DNA of 64,000 bases, taken from Waddliaceae bacterium (lineage in GTDB: Bacteria > Chlamydiota > Chlamydiia > Chlamydiales > GCA-2709385). A model generated the notes under the pieces. It was not told the origin of the DNA. It made no database searches and saw only the letters and a program-made list of their open reading frames with translations. The stretch is from assembly GCA_002709385.1 (NCBI GenBank), contig PAQS01000019.1, positions 1-64,000 on the forward strand, in the 5' to 3' direction. Below are positions 36,078-43,419 of the stretch, one piece after another; position 1 is the first letter of the stretch; every line of letters begins with the position of its first letter. Both the position numbers and the translations under genes were made by a program.

Positions 36078-36860
36078 GTGAGCTTGAAAGATTTACTAAA
36101 GCCTTTTCCATGGAGTTTATACGGCAAAAAACTCCAACAAAAAATACTAAATCCTCGCTCTCATGGATATTTTTCACAAGAAGATGCGAAAGAACGAGGT
36201 ATGCGCCTAGTCGTGGCTTCTGCAGGAGAAGTGGAAGAAGGAAATAAAATTTCTTTTTACTTTTTAGTAGATCCAGAAGATGGGGTTATCGTGGATTGCC
36301 GCTTTCAATTATTCGGACAATCAGCCCTTATTGGAGCAGCTGAAATTACATGCGGTTTACTTGTAGGAAAAAACTACGTGCAAGCACAACGTATAAGTGC
36401 TGATTTAATCGATAAAGAAGTCCGTGAACGCGCAGAACTCAGCGCTTTTCCTGAAGAAACCGATTCACATCTAAATCTCATTTTAGATGCCATTGACCAT
36501 GGTGTGGAACAGTGCTCTGATATCCCAGTAGAAGCAAGCTACGCTTCTCCTCCTCTACCAGATACTGACTCTTTAGAACATGGTGAAGAATACCCAGGGT
36601 GGATTGAACTCCCATTAAAAGAAAAAATCTCTCTTATTGAAGATGTCATTGATCGAGATATCCGTCCTTATGTCGAAATGGATGGAGGCGGCCTCGAAGT
36701 AATCAACTTTATCGATAATTATAAAGTAATTATTACCTATTCGGGAGCATGCAATGGTTGTTTTGCCGCAACCGGATCTACGTTAACCGCTATTCAAGAA
36801 TGTTTACGCACTCGCTTACACCCCTCTATTGTGGTTGAGCCTGATTTAGAAATTAAATAG
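36078..36860 (+). CDS. nifU: NifU-like Fe-S scaffold, N-terminal domain partly degraded
   Basis: An iron-sulfur carrier with an IscU-like N-terminal domain and a C-terminal NifU domain. The latter has the intact cluster motif GACNGCFAAT (Cys225, Cys228) and VEMDGGGLEVI. In the IscU-like half, the usual first Cys (PACGD) is replaced in VASAGEVEEG and the second (YGC) by Gln in FGQSA; only the third Cys (EQCS) remains. The start is uncertain: GTG 36078, three bases after the nifS-like stop, is chosen over an overlapping ATG at 36033. It is cotranscribed with the dead desulfurase, so the pair has changed together. Confidence 0.85.
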   Translation: MSLKDLLKPFPWSLYGKKLQQKILNPRSHGYFSQEDAKERGMRLVVASAGEVEEGNKISFYFLVDPEDGVIVDCRFQLFGQSALIGAAEITCGLLVGKNYVQAQRISADLIDKEVRERAELSAFPEETDSHLNLILDAIDHGVEQCSDIPVEASYASPPLPDTDSLEHGEEYPGWIELPLKEKISLIEDVIDRDIRPYVEMDGGGLEVINFIDNYKVIITYSGACNGCFAATGSTLTAIQECLRTRLHPSIVVEPDLEIK

Positions 36861-36868
36861 TTATATTA

Positions 36869-36933
36869 TTGATTATTATTTAATTAATAACGCATAATTC
36901 ACGTTTGTTTAATAAACCATAAAACAAACGTGA
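36869..36933 (+). promoter_or_regulatory. promoter and hairpin before the exported MESH1-like gene
   Basis: TTGATT (36869-36874) and CATAAT (36893-36898), 18 bases apart, look like a promoter. Just after it TCACGTTTGTTT (36899-36910) pairs perfectly with AAACAAACGTGA (36922-36933), followed by GGTTTTGTTTTG. The hairpin may be the terminator of the gpmA-nifS-nifU transcript. Its 3' arm also carries part of the GAGG ribosome site (36932-36935) of the next gene, so it could mask translation. Confidence 0.5.
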
Positions 36934-36942
36934 GGTTTTGTT

Positions 36943-37746
36943 TTGAAGATAGTTCAATTATTCTTATTATTTATTATTTGTTCCTTACAAGTTCCTTCTT
37001 TTGCTGATCTTCATGAGACACGAGAAGTTCTTGCTTCTTATTCGAATAATCATCATCTAATTCTTCAAAACTACGATCGTTTGAGTGAAGAGTGGAATAT
37101 TTATGCATCTGAAAAAGGAGAAAATTGGGATTTAGATCGTCTATTACTTGCAATTGAGTACGCTGCTGAAAAACATCTAGGCCAAGTGAGAAAAGATCCA
37201 GATCAGACTCCTTATATTATTCATCCAATTGGTGTAGCTGGTTTACTTTGGAATGTTGGAGAGGTACGCAGTATAGATGTTCTTATAGCTGCGGTTTTAC
37301 ATGATACTCTTGAAGATACAGATGCTACAGAAGAAGAAATTGAAGCCTTATTTGGTCCTAGAGTTCTATACACAGTAAAAGAAGTAACAAACGACCCTTC
37401 TATTAGTGGAGAAGAAAACAAACTGCGACAAATAGAACACGCTCCACATATGTCTCTAGATGGAAAATTAGTTAAATTAGCTGACCGCGTATATAACGTG
37501 TCAGATCTTTCTCTTCCTCCACCGGCTTGGACGAAAGAGAAAGTCGATGCTTACTACTCTTGGGGACAAAAACTTTTAGATGTACTTCCTGGTACAAATA
37601 CCGCTTTAGAAAAAAAGCTACAGTTCATGATTGATCATCAACGTGAAAACGCATTTACTCCTACTCCTATTAAATGTCCTCCTTTTACTATGTGGGTGGA
37701 CGAAGACGGCAATGTCGTTTGCGGCTATTTCCCTACATCTAAGTAG
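36943..37746 (+). CDS. exported MESH1-like (HDDC3-type) HD hydrolase
   Basis: The HD domain closely follows metazoan MESH1, a Mn-dependent hydrolase of (p)ppGpp and NADPH: RKDPDQTPYIIHPIGVAGLL, VLHDTLEDTDATEEEIEALFG, then HAPHMSLDGKLVKLADRVYN and a GTNTALEKKL close to MESH1's own C-terminal helix. Metal ligands His78, His94, His120-Asp121 and Asp181 can be placed. Unlike MESH1 it starts with a signal peptide (first ~21 residues, ending SFA). The start codon is TTG with GAGG seven bases upstream. It has no synthetase domain. The export signal implies action in the periplasm or outside the cell, perhaps on host nucleotides (inference). Confidence 0.85.
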   Translation: MKIVQLFLLFIICSLQVPSFADLHETREVLASYSNNHHLILQNYDRLSEEWNIYASEKGENWDLDRLLLAIEYAAEKHLGQVRKDPDQTPYIIHPIGVAGLLWNVGEVRSIDVLIAAVLHDTLEDTDATEEEIEALFGPRVLYTVKEVTNDPSISGEENKLRQIEHAPHMSLDGKLVKLADRVYNVSDLSLPPPAWTKEKVDAYYSWGQKLLDVLPGTNTALEKKLQFMIDHQRENAFTPTPIKCPPFTMWVDEDGNVVCGYFPTSK

Positions 37747-37756
37747 TTTTTCTTTA

Positions 37757-37792
37757 TCTACAGAGAAACTATTTCTTTAGTTTCTCTGTAGA
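37757..37792 (+). terminator. intrinsic terminator after the MESH1-like gene
   Basis: TCTACAGAGAAACTA (37757-37771) and TAGTTTCTCTGTAGA (37778-37792) form a perfect 15-bp stem with a six-base loop, followed by ATATTTATCTTTTTT. Confidence 0.85.
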
Positions 37793-37824
37793 ATATTTAT
37801 CTTTTTTCTAAAAATCATTCTCTC

Positions 37825-37853
37825 TTGATTCTGAAACTAAAAACCTTTAAGTT
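37825..37853 (+). promoter_or_regulatory. possible promoter of the RING-like gene
   Basis: TTGATT (37825-37830), a 17-base spacer and TAAGTT (37848-37853). The -35 is good and the -10 weak. It lies 30 bases before the ATG at 37884 and after a strong terminator, so the gene needs a promoter here. Confidence 0.45.
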
Positions 37854-37883
37854 ACGCCATCGTGTTTTTTATAAGGACAAAAG

Positions 37884-38993
37884 ATGGATTTAGATAGTAC
37901 CTTATGCTCTATTTGTCGTGAGCCCGCTCAAAAAGATGTAAAACTTACTGCTTGTTGCGGCTCTTTTTTACATCACAAATGTAGCATAGTGAAAACTCCA
38001 TCAGATCTACCAAATTGTCCATTATGCAGAGATACAAAAAACTACCAATATAGTTACTCTCACCCCCGTTTACAGCGCTTGATTCAAGCTATCTTAAATC
38101 AAACTCCTCCTCAAAATATAAGCTGTGACCACTGTTACCGCCCTCTTCAAGGACAGGTTTTAGCAAGTGCTAACGGCGACAACATAATTGACCACTTAAT
38201 TCATATCGATTGTGTTGAGGAATGTGAAAAATGTGCTCGGGGAACATTAATAGACAATATCACAGGAAATTTAGTTCAACTCTACTTGAATAACTCTACC
38301 CCTCAAGACCTTCAAGAAAAACTAGATCGTGAAAGCGATGTCTTTAGATCTTTAAAAGAGATTACTCAATGGATCCCCAAAATAAGCAATACAGAAATTG
38401 AAACTGAAAGGTGTATCATAAAACAAGATAAAGAATCCCTTCCTTGTTACACAAATCAAATTCACCAATATCTCTGTTCTCACCTAGAAACTAAATTCGA
38501 TCTTAAAATAAAAAACGCATATGATGATCTAAAATCTCTTACTCTACCTGATGATTTAGAAACTCAAAAATTCATTGAAACTTTCGCATATGTTTCTTTG
38601 ATGCAGAATTCTCTGTTTGAAGGAGAAGCCGAAACAAAAGATATTCTACTAAGCCTTATACCTAATAATTCGTGGCTTAAAGACTTGATTTATCTTCGGG
38701 AAAGCTATTCTTCTGCCGATTATGAAGGAGTTTGCAAACACTGGGACAATCTCATGCTACATGTACCAGACCCATCTAAAGTGGGACCGCAAGATCAAAT
38801 ATGTTTATATTTCCGCCTCTCTAGTGTAATTAGCCAGGTTTTACTTGCTCACCTAAAACTAGAAAATTTTGCACGTGTACGCAGTCTCATTTACCGTTTT
38901 TATCCAATAGCATTTCAGGAAAAAAGAGAAGAATTCTTGGTCATTAATGAAGGGTTAGCAAACACAAATTATTTTATACCTAACACTCTATAA
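37884..38993 (+). CDS. RING-like zinc-finger protein, candidate host-directed effector
   Basis: The first 120 residues hold two cysteine-rich modules. The first has Cys8-x2-Cys11, Cys24-Cys25, His30, Cys33 and Cys45-x2-Cys48 (CGSFLHHKC ... CPLCR), the spacing of a C4HC3-type RING variant of ubiquitin ligases such as FANCL. The second has Cys81-x2-Cys84, His104/107, Cys110 and Cys114-x2-Cys117. The remaining ~250 residues are helical and unrecognised. AAGGA lies six bases before the ATG, and there is no signal peptide. Bacteria have no ubiquitin, and non-Chlamydiaceae Chlamydiota are known for expanded ubiquitin-related effectors, so delivery by type III secretion is a reasonable inference. 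Confidence 0.7.
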   Translation: MDLDSTLCSICREPAQKDVKLTACCGSFLHHKCSIVKTPSDLPNCPLCRDTKNYQYSYSHPRLQRLIQAILNQTPPQNISCDHCYRPLQGQVLASANGDNIIDHLIHIDCVEECEKCARGTLIDNITGNLVQLYLNNSTPQDLQEKLDRESDVFRSLKEITQWIPKISNTEIETERCIIKQDKESLPCYTNQIHQYLCSHLETKFDLKIKNAYDDLKSLTLPDDLETQKFIETFAYVSLMQNSLFEGEAETKDILLSLIPNNSWLKDLIYLRESYSSADYEGVCKHWDNLMLHVPDPSKVGPQDQICLYFRLSSVISQVLLAHLKLENFARVRSLIYRFYPIAFQEKREEFLVINEGLANTNYFIPNTL

Positions 38994-39013
38994 TTTCTAT
39001 TCCGTTTCCTTTC

Positions 39014-39042
39014 TTGATTACAACAAAAAAGGTGCTTATAAT
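39014..39042 (+). promoter_or_regulatory. near-consensus promoter
   Basis: TTGATT (39014-39019), a 17-base spacer, and a perfect TATAAT (39037-39042). Transcription should begin near 39049, which makes ATG 39076 the first usable start and rules out an in-frame GTG at 39046. Confidence 0.8.
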
Positions 39043-39075
39043 GTTGTGCTTATTGAATTAAAAACGGATCATTTT

Positions 39076-39315
39076 ATGAATATTTCTTACCTACAAACGG
39101 TGACATATGGAGAAGTACGAGATGAGTATACAAAGTACCGATCTGCTCGTAAATATGCAAAGACACAAAATGATAATCCTGAGTTTTTAGCACAAACATC
39201 TGGAATTAGTGGTCCGTACTCTTATCATGAAATGTGTTCTTCAAAAGAAACACCAAGAGATCAAATTTTTGAAGATAATCATTTTCCTATTGAGTATCAA
39301 AATAGTAAAGCTTAA
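39076..39315 (+). CDS. small hypothetical protein, 79 aa
   Basis: A polar protein rich in Tyr, Glu and Ser (YGEVRDEYTKYRSARKYAK) without signal peptide or membrane helix. Start chosen from the promoter position; CGGAT lies seven bases upstream of the ATG. It ends overlapping the convergent birA by four bases. No family recognised. A strong promoter for so small a protein suggests high or stage-specific expression. Confidence 0.6.
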   Translation: MNISYLQTVTYGEVRDEYTKYRSARKYAKTQNDNPEFLAQTSGISGPYSYHEMCSSKETPRDQIFEDNHFPIEYQNSKA

Positions 39316-40046
39316 ATAAGTTCACCACTGTGAAATATTTTTTTCTTTCCTGATTTTAATAACAATTGTAAAGCACCATCATCTTCTAAACCTTCCATTC
39401 TTCCTGTCCATTTTTCGCTTAAGGAAGATACTGTGATTTCTCGTCCTAAGCTACTACAACGCTGCAAAAAAGCTTCTTTTGCAGCTACGAAGCCTTGTTT
39501 TACATGAACTTCAACATCTTTTTTTACTTGATGAACGAGTCCATTTAGTAGAAAAGAAAGATCCCATTTTTTTCCACTAATCATACGTAATGAAGCTGCT
39601 TTTTGCTTGAGGAGAGCAAAGTCTTTTTCTTCATTATTTACATTTATTCCTACACCTACAATACAAGCATAATATTTATCATCTCGTTCAATTAGTTCTG
39701 CAATGATTCCTGCTACTTTATGTTCACAAAGTAACAAGTCGTTAGGCCATTTTATCTTTGGAGCAAAACCTAGGCTTTCTAAGTATTTACAGAGAGATAA
39801 CGTAAATATTTGTGTTGTACTTGAAGCATCTAAAAAGGATTTGGGAAATAAAAATAAAAAAGAAACACAAAGATTACTCTGAGGAATATGAACCCAAGAT
39901 TTTCCTTGTCGTCCATAGCCGCATCTTTGCTCATCAGCAGACAGAGCCCAAATCTGCCCTGCTTGCACTGATGAAAGATGTTTTTTTATTTCTTTCTGGG
40001 TTGACTCGACAGATGAAAGATGATGTTGGATGAGTTCCCAAGGCAT
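39312..40046 (-). CDS. birA: biotin--[acetyl-CoA carboxylase] ligase
   Basis: Attaches biotin to the carboxylase carrier protein through biotinyl-AMP. The catalytic domain shows SVESTQ, the biotinyl-binding loop GYGRQGKSW, KWPNDLLL with the conserved Asn/Asp, and KVAGIIAELI, then a small SH3-like C-terminal domain (TVSSLSEKWTGRMEGL). There is no N-terminal helix-turn-helix, so it cannot be a repressor of bio genes like E. coli BirA. It is followed divergently by rodA, the order of Chlamydia CT725-CT726. Confidence 0.93.
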   Translation of the reverse strand: MPWELIQHHLSSVESTQKEIKKHLSSVQAGQIWALSADEQRCGYGRQGKSWVHIPQSNLCVSFLFLFPKSFLDASSTTQIFTLSLCKYLESLGFAPKIKWPNDLLLCEHKVAGIIAELIERDDKYYACIVGVGINVNNEEKDFALLKQKAASLRMISGKKWDLSFLLNGLVHQVKKDVEVHVKQGFVAAKEAFLQRCSSLGREITVSSLSEKWTGRMEGLEDDGALQLLLKSGKKKIFHSGELI

Positions 40047-40105
40047 GATTATTCTCGAATCCTTTACAATTTAGTCGCAGTAATTGTACATAGCAGGTTC
40101 GTTTT

Positions 40106-41245
40106 ATGTGGAGCCCTATTTATCTTAGTCGTATTGACCTTCGGACGATTCCAGTCATTCTCGCACTAATGGGTATTAGTCTAAGTATTATTTCATCAGC
40201 AACCGTTCAAGGATATGGTCCTGATACCATAGAACTTCCCTTTTTCACTTCTTTGGTCAAAGCCCAAGTACAATTTTTTGTAATTGGAACAGGAGTGTAC
40301 CTTTTTTGCGCCGGACTTAACTACAATAAAATTCGTGAATGGACTTGGATCCTTTATGTGCTCATGCTTCTTGCTCTTGCTGGTCTCTTTTTTACAAACT
40401 CTATCCAACGTGTACACCGCTGGTACAAAATTCCTATTCTGAATGTAGGTTTACAACCATCTGAACTAGCTAAACTCGTTGTTGTTATTGCTCTCAGTTG
40501 GTTTCTAGAGAGAAGAAAAGAACAATCAGAAACGTGGAGTACTGCATTTATGGGGGGGATTATTGTAGGAATCCCTTTTCTTTTGATTTTAAAACAACCT
40601 GATTTAGGTTCTGCAATGGTTCTCTACCCTGTTACCTTAGTCATGTTCTATTTTGGTAATATTCGCCCTTGTATCATACGTGGAATGATCTACTTGGGTC
40701 TTATTGGATTACTTATTGGTTCATTGATTTTAACAGGGGTGCTTGATCATGAGCAGATGCGTCCTTACGCTTTAAAAGTGATGAAAAGTTATCAGTATGA
40801 CCGCCTAGATCCCAATACACCTCACCAACGTGCTGCTGTTACAGCTATTGCTATAGGAGGATACTGGGGATCTGGATGGAGAAATGGAGAATTTTCTGGA
40901 GGTGGTTGGCTGCCCTACCCTTATACCGATTCTGTTTTTCCTGCATTCGGAGAAGAGTTTGGTTTGTTTGGCCTTATTGTCATTCTAGGTCTTTACTACA
41001 CACTGATATACTTTGGATTTCAAGTAAGTGCTGTTGCACGAGATCACTTTGGCCGCTTACTATCCGCAGGAATCACGGTTTACCTGGCCATGCATATCAT
41101 TGTAAATATTGGAATGATGTGCGGAGTTCTTCCTATTACTGGGGTTCCTCTTGTTCTAATGACTGCAGGTGGATCTTCTACACTTACATCAATGGCTGCT
41201 TTAGGTATTTTGCAAAGTATTTATAGTAGAAGGTTTATGTTCTAA
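40106..41245 (+). CDS. rodA: RodA, SEDS-family peptidoglycan glycosyltransferase
   Basis: A polytopic SEDS protein that polymerises glycan strands with a partner class B PBP. About ten helices are visible. Conserved family elements are NVGLQPSELAKLVVVIALSWFL, KQPDLGSAMVLYPV (with the catalytic-type Asp in LKQPDLGS), FPAFGEEFGLFG and the C-terminal GVPLVLMTAGGSS. 379 residues is normal. Chlamydiota use such machinery for septal peptidoglycan. The neighbour mreB or PBP2 gene is not in the window. Confidence 0.95.
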   Translation: MWSPIYLSRIDLRTIPVILALMGISLSIISSATVQGYGPDTIELPFFTSLVKAQVQFFVIGTGVYLFCAGLNYNKIREWTWILYVLMLLALAGLFFTNSIQRVHRWYKIPILNVGLQPSELAKLVVVIALSWFLERRKEQSETWSTAFMGGIIVGIPFLLILKQPDLGSAMVLYPVTLVMFYFGNIRPCIIRGMIYLGLIGLLIGSLILTGVLDHEQMRPYALKVMKSYQYDRLDPNTPHQRAAVTAIAIGGYWGSGWRNGEFSGGGWLPYPYTDSVFPAFGEEFGLFGLIVILGLYYTLIYFGFQVSAVARDHFGRLLSAGITVYLAMHIIVNIGMMCGVLPITGVPLVLMTAGGSSTLTSMAALGILQSIYSRRFMF

Positions 41246-41267
41246 TTTTTCCACTTCTTGCTAATTA

Positions 41268-41302
41268 GCCCCCTTAACCGTATGTTGTGCTTAAGGGGAG
41301 GC
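41268..41302 (+). promoter_or_regulatory. GC-rich hairpin carrying the ribosome site of the next gene
   Basis: CCCCTTAA (41270-41277) pairs with TTAAGGGG (41291-41298), extendable past a bulged A. The 3' arm contains GGGGAGG (41295-41301), the strong ribosome site eight bases before ATG 41310. No T-run follows, so masking of translation is as likely as termination after rodA. Confidence 0.5.
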
Positions 41303-41309
41303 TTACTTT

Positions 41310-41756
41310 ATGGTTCATACTTTTTTATTAGAGCCCGGAGTTTGGCAAGGAAACGGTACTCTACTATTTAAGGGTACTCCTGAAAAGTGGCCTATTTTTA
41401 TTCGCTGGGAAATTCATAAAGGGGCTCCTTTACTCATAGATGCCCTCCTCACCATTGATATCTCATCACTTTCTACCGTCCATCACTATCGTTATAAAAT
41501 CATTCCCGGTGAAGATGAGAAAAAATTTCAAATTCGCTTACAAAATGAAGTGATTGGAAATTTAGAAGGCAAAGGGATCATTGATCAAAAATATATTGCT
41601 TGGGATTTCCATGATCCCAAACTTCCTTATGAAGGGCTAGAACGTTACCTTCTCCTAGAAAATGGAGGGTACAGAATCGCTAGTGAATTTTGTTCTACGG
41701 ATCAAACTCGACTCCAAATCACGGGTGAAATCCATCAAAAAACAGCCTTAGATTAG
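41310..41756 (+). CDS. hypothetical protein, 148 aa
   Basis: A soluble, beta-rich protein (FLLEPGVWQGNGTLLFKG, RLQNEVIGNLEGKGIID, RYLLLENGGYRIASEF) that reads like a single lipocalin/DUF1579-type beta barrel without a signal peptide. The ATG follows an extremely strong but possibly hairpin-masked ribosome site. The lipoprotein gene follows after 11 bases, so both are likely cotranscribed. Function unknown. Confidence 0.65.
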   Translation: MVHTFLLEPGVWQGNGTLLFKGTPEKWPIFIRWEIHKGAPLLIDALLTIDISSLSTVHHYRYKIIPGEDEKKFQIRLQNEVIGNLEGKGIIDQKYIAWDFHDPKLPYEGLERYLLLENGGYRIASEFCSTDQTRLQITGEIHQKTALD

Positions 41757-41767
41757 AGGTCAACACC

Positions 41768-42100
41768 ATGCAAAATTTATACACTCGTCTATTTGTTACT
41801 GTCTTAAGTATATTCCTCCTAAGCGCATGTTTTTCAACATCTAATCGTTATATGACTCAAGAACGTTATGCAGATATTCCTTTAGGAGCTCCAGTAGAGT
41901 CACTGGCAAAAACTGTTGGTGAACCCTTTGATATTACTACGCTAGAAAATGGGCACAAAGAGTACAGTTATTTGGAACGCATTCAAATCAATCGACATAT
42001 GATTGAACACCGTGAGTATATACTTACTATTTCTAACAATCGCGTAATCCAGAAACGTTTTGAAGAAGAAGAAGAGTATTTGAAAGATTATATGAAATAG
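41768..42100 (+). CDS. small lipoprotein, 110 aa (SmpA/BamE-like)
   Basis: A signal peptide ends in the lipobox FLLSACFS, so the protein is lipid-anchored. The mature part has YADIPLGAPVESLAKTVGEPFDITTLENGHKEYSYLERI, the 'G-p-E-d-l-v-g-P' layout of the SmpA/OmlA (BamE) fold, followed by a strand-rich end and an acidic tail. A BamE-like envelope role is possible but not certain. GAGG lies eight bases before the ATG. Confidence 0.7.
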   Translation: MQNLYTRLFVTVLSIFLLSACFSTSNRYMTQERYADIPLGAPVESLAKTVGEPFDITTLENGHKEYSYLERIQINRHMIEHREYILTISNNRVIQKRFEEEEEYLKDYMK

Positions 42101-42121
42101 GACGTGTATAAACACGCCCTA
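42098..42121. terminator. compact hairpin joining two convergent genes
   Basis: TAGG-CGTGT / ACACG-CCTA with a four-base loop and one A-C mismatch. It includes the stop codons of both the lipoprotein (plus strand) and the glycoside hydrolase (minus strand). No T-run, so termination is only probable. Confidence 0.5.
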
Positions 42122-43342
42122 GACTTGCGATTGGATAGCCGACCACATCTCAGCCATAGCAACGAGTGGGTTATGTCCTAAGTGATCCTTATAAGGAGAA
42201 CCTAGTTCTCCAGACTGTCCATGTAAAGGTCTTGTACATTTCATAGGACGGTCACCTCTAGGATGATAAAACTCCCATATTGTACCTGAATCAGCATAAT
42301 GAAAAGCTGTCATATCCAAAGCCTTCTCTAATAGCAAAGCTGCTGCATCTAAACGTCCATAACGCAAGCAAGCTCTTGCAGCCCAATAAGTCTGGCTATT
42401 TCTTGTAGGTCCTCGCCAATAATGACAAGTGAACTCTGTGCTATCTAAGCTTAAGCTTGTCACAGGATGCTCAGAGCAAAATCTCATCGGGTTTAACAAC
42501 TGCTCATTGATCACTCTTTGTGCCTGAGCGGAACTAGCTGCCCCTACGATTACTGGCCATAGACCTTCAAATGGAATTGTTGCTGTACTCGTTTGTTTAC
42601 CTACTTGCCATTGATCTAGAAAAATACCTTGTTCTTCGTCAAAAAGTTCATTTTGTATCCAGTGCCGTAAAATCGTGCGTTTGGCTTCCCAAGGACTTGC
42701 TGGCTCACCAATTACTGCAGCCCATCTAGCAGCAAAGTCATAAAGAAGAAACATATGTGCGCTAGCATCTACGCAACCTAAATCATCTGGGAATTCATCT
42801 GAAATATCGTAGCGTGCTCCTTCTTCCACACCACTCTCCCAAAAACGGTCCAAAATATCTAAATAGTAGAATCCTTGTTCATCAGCTTTACGATATTTTT
42901 CAAACCATCCGATTTGCTTGGTAAGAGCCTTCCAAACTTTGGGAATTGCGCCTATATTTCCCGTTTGCTCGATATAGTCTTGAACTACAACAGGCCAGAG
43001 GGGTGGACAAGAAATTTTAGAATTCCAACACAACTCACCGTCTTGCATCCAAACATGACCAGGTATCAAGCCCTCTTCTGTTTGCAAAGATAGTTGATTG
43101 AGTACTTGATAAAGAGCGTGTTGAGGCTCTGCGCTCAGGGTATCTAATGCCATGTGTACGGTGTCCCAATGTCCACACATCGCATTCCCTGTACCACCAG
43201 GCATGACTTCTTCCCATAAATATGGAAGTTCTCTTGTAGGAGCGTGAATTCCGCGCTCATGAAGAGTAGCCAAATAGATCAGTAGATCTCTCCACCCCGG
43301 TTTTCCAACATGTTTTACCTTGATCTTCAACGCTTCAAGCAT
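42119..43342 (-). CDS. glycoside hydrolase of the (alpha/alpha)6 type, GH63/trehalase-like
   Basis: A soluble enzyme with the sequence landmarks of GH63/GH37-like glucosidases (mannosylglycerate hydrolase, YgjK, trehalase): MCGHWDTVHMALDTL, GLIPGHVWM then CPPLWPVVV, FWESGVEEGARYD with the candidate catalytic acid, YWRGPTRNSQTYWAARACL, and IWEFYHPRGDRP near the end. No signal peptide, so it is cytosolic. It is divergent from glgC, only five bases separating the frames, which suggests work on glycogen-derived or compatible-solute glucosides. The substrate cannot be fixed from sequence. Confidence 0.8.
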   Translation of the reverse strand: MLEALKIKVKHVGKPGWRDLLIYLATLHERGIHAPTRELPYLWEEVMPGGTGNAMCGHWDTVHMALDTLSAEPQHALYQVLNQLSLQTEEGLIPGHVWMQDGELCWNSKISCPPLWPVVVQDYIEQTGNIGAIPKVWKALTKQIGWFEKYRKADEQGFYYLDILDRFWESGVEEGARYDISDEFPDDLGCVDASAHMFLLYDFAARWAAVIGEPASPWEAKRTILRHWIQNELFDEEQGIFLDQWQVGKQTSTATIPFEGLWPVIVGAASSAQAQRVINEQLLNPMRFCSEHPVTSLSLDSTEFTCHYWRGPTRNSQTYWAARACLRYGRLDAAALLLEKALDMTAFHYADSGTIWEFYHPRGDRPMKCTRPLHGQSGELGSPYKDHLGHNPLVAMAEMWSAIQSQV

Positions 43343-43419
43343 ATGCCTTGAACTTTATTGGTGGTTTATCATTAAAATGCAGGAAGAAATTCTTCAACAC
43401 ACATCCATTGACGGTACTA

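Noticed and set aside
43348-43419. TTG-initiated extension of GlgC, and a 19-codon frame at 43377 as a leader peptide
   Set aside because: The extension has no family match or ribosome site; the short frame has no hairpin or T-run after it to support attenuation.
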